Shown here: piece after piece, positions 23,661 to 34,200 of the stretch
How the letters are laid out: every line of letters starts with the position of its first letter
Numbering within the stretch: the stretch's first letter is position 1
Origin: Arcuatula senhousia
Lineage: Eukaryota; Mollusca; Bivalvia; Mytilida; Mytilidae
DNA: 64,000 nucleotides
NCBI GenBank assembly: GCA_963971305.1
Contig: OZ020307.1
Coordinates: forward strand, 4,663,501 to 4,727,500
Direction: 5' to 3'
Translations under genes and position numbers: made by a program
Notes under the pieces: model-generated
Told to the model about the DNA's origin: nothing
The model's input: the letters and a program-made list of their open reading frames with translations, nothing else
The model's database searches: none

Positions 23661-23814
23661 GCGCTTGGGTCCAGGATTTTTTTTAATATAATAACGTGTA
23701 TATAAAAATTTTCATCTCCTCTATCTATATACTATTTCCACATAGTATATAGAGGAGATGAATTCTTTTATATACACGTTATTATATTAAAAAAAAAAAT
23801 CCTGGACTCAGGCG
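23661..23814. repeat. Long hairpin (MITE-like), arms about 66 bp
   Basis: GCGCTTGGGTCCAGGATTTT, then AATATAATAACGTGTATATA and CATCTCCTCTAT on the left (to about 23726), mirrored by ATAGAGGAGATGAATTC, TATATACACGTTATTATATT and AATCCTGGACTCAGGCGC on the right (23749-23814). The loop is about 22 bp. No coding content; probably a MITE. Confidence 0.85.
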
Positions 23815-24009
23815 CGGAAAGGCGCATGTGATCTTTAGTATTTTTTCTTATTCAAAATAAAGATTTGCATGAAAAATTAATCTATTCTTCTATTACACTT
23901 TTGCATCTTGTTCTTTTGCACAACTACAAAAGATTATTTATTTATGAAAGAACAAACTATTTAGCTACAAAAAAAGTGTAAGGCTGTGCAACAAATATTT
24001 TGGCGCATC

Positions 24010-24058
24010 TAAAGGCGGAAAATAAAAATTGACAATTTTTATCTTCCGCCTTTAGATG
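24010..24058. repeat. Short hairpin around GCGGAAAATAAAAATTG
   Basis: ATCTAAAGGCGGAAAATAAA followed by AATTG pairs with CAATTTTTATCTTCCGCC then TTTAGAT, giving a near-perfect inverted repeat of about 24 bp per arm with almost no loop. Confidence 0.8.
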
Positions 24059-24539
24059 GTCTAAATTAGGGCCTTATCGCTATCCATCCTTTAAAATGTT
24101 GACACGTTACATTTTTTTCTGAAAAAAAAGGCTTTGAGAAAAGAAAAGTTTTTGACGTGAGATTTTTATCATGAAATTTTATTAACGAAAACAATTATTA
24201 AGAAAAGCAAAAAAAGCCTTAACTTGATAGTTACTGAGTGCGTGTATTAACTTAGTATGAATAGTTAGAAATATTATAAAGTACCACATTCTCTAATTTT
24301 TGAAAAATGTTTGAGTCTTATCATAGGAGAAGATGAACAAAAGGAATGGCATTTTATGGGTGGAAATATTAAAAGAACAACAACAGGCAATTGAGTCTTC
24401 AATGACACATGCATGTTAGAATTCCAAAACTTTAAGGTTATAGATACATGTAAATGTACAACATTTTATGAATATAAGGAAAATCAGTTCATTAAAACGC
24501 ACTTGGTGTATGACGTACGAACAGACTGACAAGTAAAGA

Positions 24540-24700
24540 ATCTCTGACGTGGGGCCACTAGGCGTTCTGCCCAACTTTGCACCAGCCTGAAACTAATATG
24601 TAATAAAGCCTAGGGAGGGAATCGAACCCTCGTGCGTCAGAGTTCTAAAACATAGAAGTAATTTTTTTCAGGTCGCTTGTTTAGATCTAATCATAAGCAA
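24540..24700 (-). repeat. Possible tRNA-derived SINE (B box on minus strand)
   Basis: On the minus strand the sequence GGGTTCGATTCCC near 24616-24628 matches the RNA polymerase III B-box consensus, with a SINE-like body downstream (CAGGCTGGTGCAAAGTTGGG). A convincing A box and a full tRNA cloverleaf could not be built, so this is a SINE-like element and not a tRNA gene. Confidence 0.45.
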
Positions 24701-25129
24701 AAGGTCCATTTCCTCCTCTTTTTACTTAAGTTCACAAAAATGTTTAAAATGTGTAGATACAATATAGTACTGTTTCCAACATTTATTAGTTTAGCATCTA
24801 TTCAAAAAATGCTTTAGTGTGCATGCAGTTTCCTGAAAACAAAATTTACAAAACTTTTTCGTTTTATTTTGAAAATTTCAAGCCGACTTTGAAACTTTAA
24901 TACTTTTTTTTATTCATCTACCTTTATCATCACCCAATTCTTTTATAGACCTATCTTAAGCCTGAAAATATCATAAAAAAATTCCTAATGACTATTATGA
25001 CTTGTATAAAATACACTTCATATTTGGTGGATTCCAAATTGTGGTTGCATGAAATCTGAACCAATTTATAGCTGTAGGTCCATTTCACATAATTTTATTA
25101 TACATTTTCTATAGACTTTAACCATCCCT

Positions 25130-27880
25130 GAGTGCACCATGGTGCTATTTCTGTTTTCATAGTGCAAGATTGCTATAAAAAAAAACCGAATAAATAGGGG
25201 TTCAAAAATGTTCTTGGGAGTAATTCAGTGAACCTTGACCTACTAGTATTTAGTAATCCAGTCCTAACTCAAACTAAAACAATTTCGATAGACTTGATCA
25301 TTCCCTATGGCCCCTATAAGACCCGTGGTGCCAAGTCCTTTTTTGTGGTGCAAGATGACTGTACCCACGTATATAAACGTGGGTATCAAAATTTTCTCTG
25401 ACAGTGATCCAAGGGAAACCGGGTCTATTAAAAATTGTAGGCTTTACTTATATGGACTAATAAACATAGTTTAGACAATCTTGGACCAACCCTAGGTTAT
25501 AAATGGCCCGTGGTGCTAGGTCCGTTTCCATGGTGCAAGATTTCAATGTAAAGCCATGTTATATGTGGGTGTTTGACAATGTTTTGACAGTGATCCAATA
25601 GACTGTGGAGCTATTTAGTAGAATTTTAGGCCTTACTCATATAGACCCCCCGACACAATTTCGTTATAATTGAACCATCACTGGGACTAATATGCCCCGT
25701 GGTGCAAGGTCTGTTTCCATGGTGCAATATTTCTATATAAAGTCATGTAATGTACGATGGTTCGAAATTTTATTTGACAGTGATCCCTTTATCCAAGGGA
25801 TCACGAGTCTATCTCAAACTTTAGGACTAGCTCATATGGACCCACATACACAATTTTGCTAGACTTGAACTATCACTGGGACCCATATTCCCCGTGGTGC
25901 AAGTGGTCCGTTTCTATGGTGCAAGATTTCTATGTAAAGTCATGTTATACATGAAATGCATATGGGTTCGAAATATTTTTTGCAGTGATCCATTGGATCC
26001 CGGACCTATTTGGAATGCTAGGCCTAACTCATATGGACCCACATGCACAATTTTTATAGACTTGAACCATCCCTGGGACCCATAGGCCCCGTGGTGCAAA
26101 GTCCCTTTCCATGGTGCAACATTTCTATATAAAGTCATGTTATACATGAAATGCATAAGGGTTCGAATTTTATCTTTTACAGTGATTCATTGGACCCCAA
26201 ACCTATTTAGAATGTTAGGCCTAACTCATATGGACCCACATACACAATTTCGATAGACTTTAACCATCCCTGGGATCCATAGGCCCCGTGGTGCAAAGTC
26301 CGTTTCCATGGTGCAAGATTTCTATATAAAGTCATGTTATACATGAAATGTATGAGGGTTCGATTTTTTTTTTACAGTGATCCATTGGATCCGGGACCTA
26401 ATTAGAATGTTAGGCCTAACTCATATGGACCCACATACACAATTTCGATAGACTTGAACTATCCCTGGGACCCATAGGCCCCGTGGTGCAAAGTCCCTTT
26501 CCATGGTGGTGCAAGATTTCTATATAAAGTCATGTTATACATGAAATGCATGAAGGTTCGAATTTTTTTTTTACAGTGATCCATTGGATCCCGGACCTGT
26601 TTAGAAATAAGGCCTAACTCATATGGACCCACATACACAATTTAGATAGATTTGAACTATCCCTGGGACCCATGTGCCCCGTGGTGCAAGGTCCGTACCC
26701 ATGGTGCAATAATTCCACGTAGTACAGCTATGTTATGCACGAGGATTTAAAATTTTCAAATTTTCTTTAAAAGTAATACAATGGATCCCGGACCTATTTA
26801 GAATTTCAAACCTTACTCATATGGACCCACACACACAATTTCTATAGAATTGAATTATACATGGGGGTCAAAGGTTCCGTGGTGCAAGGTTCGTTTTCAT
26901 GGTGCAATAATTCTATGTAAAGCCATGTTTTACATAGAGGTTTGAAATTTTCTCTGAAAGTGATTTAGTGGAAACCCGAGCCTATTTAAAATTCCAAACC
27001 TAACTCATTTAGACCCACATACTTAATTTTTATAGAATTAAACTATCAATGGGCCAATAGACCCCGTGGTGCAAGGTTCGTTATCATGGTGCAAAAATTC
27101 TATGTAAAGCCATGCATGTTATGCACGATCGAGGGTTCGATTTTTTTTTTAGAGTAATATAATAGACCCCGGACCTATTTAGAATTTTAAACCTTACTCA
27201 TATGGACCCACATACTCAATTTCTGTAGAATTGAACTATCTATGGGGCCCATAGGCCGCGTGGTGCAAGGTTGGTTTTTCATGGTGCAAGATTTCTACCT
27301 AAAGCCATATAATACGTAGGAGTTTGAAATTTCTTTGAAAGTGATTCAATGGACCCTGGACCTATTTAAAATTCTAAACTTAACTCATATGGACCCGCAT
27401 ACACAAGTTTTATAGAATTGAACTATCCCCTGGGGTCCATATGCCCCGTGGTGCAAGGTTCCTTTTCATGGTGCAAGAATGGTAGATATGTAAAGCCATG
27501 TTATACATAGAAATTTGAAATTTTCTTTGAAAGTATCATAATGGACCCCGGACCTACTTAGAATTATAGACCTAACTCAAATGGACCCATTAACACAGTT
27601 TCGTTAGATTTGAAGGTCCCGTGGTGCTATATCCTTTTTTTGTCAAGGCAGTGGTGCTTGCAAGATTTCTAAACCATGCTTTTAAGCCATATGGGAAGAG
27701 GAAGGGGGCTCTCAAGTTTTCTTTTTCTTTTTCAAACAATGGTCCATTTACCCGGGACCCAAAATATAATATTCAATGCTTAACCACAATTTTGATAGAT
27801 GATCATAGATTTTTACAATCTCAGTGACCAACGGGTCTAGTGGTGCTTAGTCCGTTTTTCATGGTGCTTCCTATCTAACG
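25130..27880 (-). repeat. 196-bp satellite array, right arm (inverted, diverged, about 14 copies)
   Basis: Reverse-complement copies of the left-arm monomer: CCCCGTGGTGCAA recurs roughly every 190-200 bp from about 25320 to 27840, with CATGGTGCAA, TCATATGGACCCACATACAC and CAGTGATCCATTGGATCC. The copies differ from each other at many sites and have indels, unlike the left arm. The units closest in sequence to the left arm lie at about 25980-26600. Not coding. Confidence 0.9.
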
Positions 27881-28103
27881 TAAAATGTTTTTGAGGTTTC
27901 TACATTTAAATTTCTATTAAGAATATTCTTTTGGTAACATTATATTATTTTGAATTTATTACATGTGAATTTGAATCATTTTCAATGTGTTTTTTACTAT
28001 TCCTTTTCCATCTTTTTCGGGACACTTTTCATGTATTAGGTACATCCCGCATGTCACATGATTTAAAGAACCAATAAGACGGTGGTGCTTATAGTGGTTG
28101 TTG

Positions 28104-28150
28104 TCACGTTTCTATATATTTATTATAAGTCTCCTTGTTTTGTTTTTCCA
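28104..28150 (+). promoter_or_regulatory. Njmu-R1 proximal upstream region
   Basis: Only 46 bp separate the right terminus of the inverted structure from the Njmu-R1 ATG at 28151. The core promoter or 5' UTR of this gene therefore lies inside the structure, or the first exon is alternative. Inference from position only. Confidence 0.35.
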
Positions 28151-28248
28151 ATGGAAGATGAAAATCTGGATGCAGATAAAAAAGCAGAATTTGAGCAGTT
28201 AGGGACTCTCAGATATTATGCTTTATTTGACTATAACGATAGCACAAT
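28151..28248 (+). CDS. C17orf75: Njmu-R1 exon 1
   Basis: Encodes MEDENLDADKKAEFEQLG then TLRYYALFDYNDST; donor GTAAAT in phase 2. The HYCLYSYRGS region of the human protein corresponds to RYYALFDYND. Confidence 0.85.
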
Positions 28249-31200
28249 GTAAATCTCTTCCTATTTTTTGTTGGTTTACATTTATCTTTTTTTCTCTATT
28301 TATTTTGTTAAATAAATAAAAGGCACTGGATACAGTTACCTGGAAAAGTAACAATAAGAAAAAAATTATTGTTACCTGACACCGGAAGGACGGACTAACG
28401 GAAAACCGTGTAATGGACGTGGACCTGTTTTAATGGAAGTAACAATGAGTATTTTTCTTATTGTTACTTGGCGTTATTATTACCTGATTATACGAATTTG
28501 AATGTTGTTGTTGTATTGAAGAATAGTATTAACAATATACATACACGTATATTTCTAAGATTACACATGATGTTTTGTAATTGAAAACTTGAAATAAAAA
28601 ATAATTCATTTAACCTTAATTGAACTAATATTACCACCGGTGACTTGAATTGTGATCATGAGAATACATGTAATGAAAACCCGTCTTTTCTATTACACCA
28701 CCCAAAGATAATACATTGGTCTGTTTTGCCTTTGACCCTAGATAAAAAAAAAGCTTACAACGTATTAAAGTTGCTTCCAAGATGCCGGTGGTTAATAAAA
28801 TTATATTCATTTATCGAATTTGAAGAAAAGTTAATTTCGTATCAGGATACCAAATTTAATAAAAGAAATTCGAGCAATGTTTGCGATTGTTGTCTAGAAT
28901 GGTATCATCTTTCACGTGTCGGACTTTTAAATCCACCTAAAGCTACTTATTGGATGTGTAGGAAATGCAGCAAAAAATGAAATAACTTCCATTTAAATCA
29001 ATCCTATTATTGTTTTCATGTTATTGTATCATGTGTTTTACAAATGCCATATAAATAATTTAAAAAAATCTTTGTTAGTTAAGGCACGTTAAGGTAACAA
29101 TAACGAACGGTAACAATAAGAAAAATTCTTATGGTAACTTTCATAAAACCAGGTCCGCATCCGTGAACCGGGTAATATTTTACTTTGACTTCCGGTGTCA
29201 GGTAACAATAATTTATTTCTTATTGTTACTTTTCCAGGTAAATCCAGGTAATCGTAGCCAGTTTGTAAATAAAATAATTCCAGGAATTTTAAATTCAAAC
29301 TGAGACAATAATTACAGAGATTAGTCTCCACGATAAATCCAAAATAACAGTGTCTCCGCTCTAATTCGTAAAATCAGATTCGGCCTGTTGAAATAGGCAC
29401 TTGCAATACAAGCGAGTAAACTTTTTCATAATGAATCTTACATATGAAATATATACATTGTTCGAAAGAGTATATTTTGCTGCTTTGTTTAGACTATTTT
29501 TCTTTTCATTTTTATCACACATTTTTGGAAAGGAACAGTTTAAAGTCAATCGTACATTTTATTCCAAATTCAAACTTAGAAATAGACCTCTTGGAAATCT
29601 AAAACATTTCATATCAAATCTTACCTTATAGTATCTTATTTAGTACTGTTTAATAGCAAATTGAGTCGAGAATATTCAGTGAAATTTAAAGGTAATTTGA
29701 TAAATTCAGATCAACTAATTAACAGTTTGAAATTGGTCAATTTCCTGTTTTAACAGGACGCCCGCTGGCCGATAACTCCCGATAAGGAAATTTGTTTATT
29801 GTGACAAATATCAGTCTGTTCGCGTGGTGTTTGATTTTTTATTTTTCACCATCCTTCAGATTTTATTAAATCACAAACAAAATAATAAATGAAGCTCTTC
29901 GAAAATGATATCAAACAATGTACAAATGATGTACGAGAAATTCAGTTATCTAAAGATACTTTTATATTTGAATTTGCTGTAGAAACACCAAAGTTTAATC
30001 GAGAGGATCCTAGATCTTCACAAGAACGACACTGTTATTTTCAGCCATTTCATATGTTTAATAGGATGATTCGATTCTCTTCGTTATGATTTTCTCAGAT
30101 TCAAATAAAACTTGTTTTAAAATGTTCCTGATTATTTTACCTAGATCTAAGATTACGAAACTACATTTTTTGATTTATCTTACATATGATTTTTCCACTG
30201 GGAGACAAATACACAAGATTCATATCAAATCTGGAAATTATTCTGAGGACTTGACTGCGACCGGAGGAGGACCAACAATAATTACATTGTCGTCATCGTT
30301 TAAAATGATGTCATGTCAGGAAAAACAGGGGTCGCGCATTTGCAGAATCGGTCAGTTTTTTAAGCCAAACAAGGAGGAAATGGTAAAAAAAAAACTGGTT
30401 CCAATCTGAGAAAATCATAACGAAGAGACTCGAATCATCCTATTAAACATATGAAATGGCTGAAAATAACAGTGTCCTTCTTGTGAAGATCTAGGATCCT
30501 CTCAATTAAACTTTGGTGTTTCTACAGCAAATTCAAATATAAAAGTATCTTTAGATAGCTGAATTTCTCGTTCATTGTTTGATAATTATTTTCGAAGCGT
30601 TTTACAAAATGTATGTATTATTTTGTTTGTAATTAATATAATCTGAAGGATGGTGAAAAATCTAAATTAAACACCATGCGAACAGACTGATATTTGTCAC
30701 AATAAACAAATTTCCTTATCCAGAGTTATCGGCCAGCGGGCGTCCTGTTAAAACAGGAAATTGACCAATTTCAAACTGTTAATTAGTCGACCTGAATTTA
30801 TCAAATTACCTTCAAATTTCACCTGAATATTCATTTTGCTATTTAACAGTACAGTACTACTAAATAAGATACTATAAGGTAAGATTTGATATGAATTGTA
30901 TCATGTGTATTAGATTTCCAAGAGGTCTATTTCTGATTATTTCTAAGTTTGAATTTGGAAAAAAATGTACGATTGACTTTAAACTGTTCCTTTGGAAAAA
31001 TGTGTGATAAAAATGAAAAGAAAAATAGTCTAAACAAAGCAGCAAAATATACTCTTTCCAACGATGTATATATTTCATATGTACGATTCATTATGAAAAA
31101 GTTTACTCGCTTTTAATGCAAGTCCCTATTTCAACAGGCTGAATCTGAATTGTCAAATTAGCGCGGAGACACTGTTATTTTGGATTTATCGGGGAGACCA

Positions 31201-34200
31201 ATCTCTTTAATTATTGTCTCAGTTCCAACACGCTAAGTAATGGACGAAGAAAGTAATTTCTTTTTATTTCCGTTCAAGATTGATTTTTTATGGGTTGGAA
31301 ATGTTGTCTGTGGGTTTATATGTCAGTTGCAAATGATATTTACCCATATGTTGAATAATTACAAAGAAGAATTGTTGATAGAAGATGCATTTTTATTTTT
31401 CCCTTTGATCTTTCAATTTTTGGACAAATCTCACATGAATAGATCATCAAAACTTGACATCCCTGATCTCCAATTCTCACGATTTTTTGTAATCTCCCGC
31501 TTTTTCAAGAGATCGATAGGACCTATTATGGTACAGCAGTAATTCTTTTTTTTATTCAGGATCTAACAAATAAAACTGTGCAAATTCGGGATTTTTACGT
31601 AGAAGGATATGGGAATGATCGTTTTATTTTAATGTGAATTAGGGTTTTTGAACTTAGCGGGATACAGGAAGTTTATATTATTTTGTTAACATGTGTAAAA
31701 ATAAAGAAAGCTAAGGTTAATATGAAAAACTATATTCGGATTACAATTATGAATACAGAAATGTACAATGTGTAAAAATAGTTATTGTTACACACCTTAT
31801 TTTTACATTTAGATACATTTGGAACAAATAATAATATAAATATACAATGTACAGTAAGGAAAAGGGGTGATAAGCCCTTAAATGACACCAGCTTTAAAAA
31901 CACAAATATGTTCAAAATTTGTTTTTAGTGTAGAAAAATCCATAAATAATCATACATGTATTCTTTACCCAATTAAATCACACCACCTTGATCTGATGTA
32001 GAGTTTGAACAATATGACATCCTGAAAATAAAATTTTTACTTTGTTCCCAAATCATGGGACAAATTTTAGCCATACTATTCTGGAAATGATTATTATATC
32101 ATTTTTTTTTCTTGTAGAAACATTGAAGATATTGAAGAGGAAGAAAACTTTAGGTAAGATATAACAAGTAAGGTAGCAACAAATAATCAACCTTTAATAT
32201 TGTAGAACATACTGGATGGAACTGGTCCTGAACTGGTCCTGACTTGGTCATGTTGGTACAGCTATTTTAAATGAAATTGTAGGCTGAACTAGGTTTTATG
32301 GCATCAGATAAGGACAGCATCAACAACGTGTATGATGAAGACATGTTAATTATGTCACCTGCAACGTGTTGCAGAAGCAACATATAGGGGTTACTTTGGC
32401 ACCATCTGTTGTCTTGTGTCGTCTTGCGTCCTGCGCATCACAAAAATATCCATCATAGTTTTTCAGGCATATACATGCCACAGCTTCTTGATATTTGGCA
32501 TGTAGCTTCATCCCATAGTACTATAAGGTGTAAAGCAATATTATGATTGAAAATTTGCTACTTCCTGTTTACCTAATACTTAAGTTTTTATGTATTATGA
32601 CCATTTATATGCAAAATTTTCGTCGCAGTTTTCTGGGAAACTACATGCCACAGCTTCTTGATATTTGGCATGTAGCCTCATCCCATAGTTCTATAAGGTG
32701 TAAAGCGATTTTATGCCCGAAAAATTGCTACTTCCTGTTTATCAAATACTTTAGTTTTTGTCTCGCCTGCGAAGCAGAGCGGGACATAGGTGTTACTTTA
32801 CCGGCGGCGGCGGCGACGGCGGCGTTAACTTTTTGGAAAAGTTTTATGAGCACCTCCATATCTCAAGAACTATAGGTCCTGGGTTGATGAAACTTGGTAT
32901 GCATATGCCCTAGTAGTAGCTTAGCACAGTTGCATCCCCATCTTTTGACCTTGACCTTGATTTTCCGGTTGAATGACTTTGACAATTTTCAATACATATA
33001 CATGTAATAGCAATGAAAAAGTTTTGCGAGCACCTCCATATCTCAAGAACTATAGGTCCTAGGTTGATGAAACTTGGTATGCATATGCCCCAGTAGTAGC
33101 TTAGCTCAGTTGTATCCCCGTCTTTTGACCTTGACCTTGATTTTCCGGTTGAGTGACTTTTGACAATTTTCAATACATATAATAGCAATGGAAATGTTTT
33201 GCGAGCACCTCCTGTCCATATCTCAAGAACTATAGGTCCTAGGTTGATGAAACTTGGTATGCATATGCCCCAGTAGTAGCTTACCACAGTTGCATCCCCA
33301 TCTTTTGACCTTGACCTTGATTTTCCGGTTGAGTGACTTTGATTATTTTTATTGCATATATTTGCAATGTTTAAGTTCTATAAAAATCTTTTGATCTCAG
33401 AAACTGAAAATCCATGTAAATTCAAAATATAGTGGAAGTAAGAAAGAATAATTGTTTCTGATGGTGCCGGCAGGCGAGACATACTTTAGTGTTAACTCTT
33501 GTTATGTATTATGACCATATATATGCAAAATTTGTTGTAGTTTTCTGGGCAACTATACATGTCACAGCCTCTTGATATTTGGAATGTATCTTCATCTCCT
33601 AGTACCATAAGGTGTTAAGCAATTTTGTGCCCAAACATGTTTACCAAATGTTTTAAGACGCAGGCGACATACGTCTTCTATGGAAGACCATCATTCTAGT
33701 TAACATTATTAAATCACAAAATGTTTTCAGTTGCATTGAATTAAAATTTTGGTGGTATAAATGTTTTATGAAAGGATATGGAGTAAATGAACATGAGTCC
33801 ACAATGCATATGTAAACTAAGTGCAAATTATTCTTATGAGCTGTATGGCCATTTTGGAAATTTATTCCTTATCAGCAGCACTAGAATCCAAACATAGGAA
33901 ATCCACAATTTCAAAAAATGTTCAAAATGTATAAAATGAAACAAAATCCAAATAATATAGCTAAGGATCAATCTTTGATGGAGGAAGTTAAAAGTATGTT
34001 ACTTTAAATTTTGGTGGCATGTTATATTGTATATTCCTTTGTCCAACATGCAATAGTGGTACATGTACCTGAATTGCTGTAATCTGAAACTAACATCTTT
34101 ACACTGTTTATTTGTGAAAATTTAACCTACAGTTATTATTGACACATAAAAGTTTTTTGTTTTTTTTTACTTTGAACAGGTATAAAATTTGAGTTAAGAA

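Larger units (their letters stand above)
15316..28104. mobile_element. 12.8-kb satellite-armed inverted structure between the two genes
   Basis: A 22-bp sequence starting ACAACAACCACTATAAG at 15316-15337 recurs as its exact reverse complement at 28083-28104. Inside each terminus lies a tandem array of the same roughly 196-bp monomer, in opposite orientations (15361-18880 and 25130-27880). The core holds nested repeats and no transposase. The motif GCACCA occurs in both termini and two or three times per monomer, like subterminal binding sites of a DNA transposon. ACG lies one base outside both termini (a possible 3-bp duplication). A CACTATAAG inside the terminus recalls CACTA elements, but the match extends outside it, so the class is undecided. 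It ends 46 bp before the Njmu-R1 ATG and about 256 bp before the MEIOB ATG. Confidence 0.65.

Noticed and set aside
24600..24680. A tRNA gene on the minus strand
   Set aside because: Only the B box is convincing; no A box in the right place and no cloverleaf could be formed.
15321..28099. A plain CACTA (EnSpm) transposon starting at CACTATAAG
   Set aside because: The inverted match extends seven to eight bases outside CACTA on both sides, and no direct 3-bp duplication lies next to CACTA, so I keep the class open.
30086..30409. 107-codon frame at the centre of the foldback element as a gene
   Set aside because: Most of it has no recognisable domain and it overlaps the inner arm; a weak resemblance to a Myb/SANT-like stretch is better read as a transposon remnant.
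32910..33287. 125-codon minus-strand frame of internal repeats
   Set aside because: It lies wholly within the TCTCGCCTGC-family repeat and recurs in its other copies as non-coding units.
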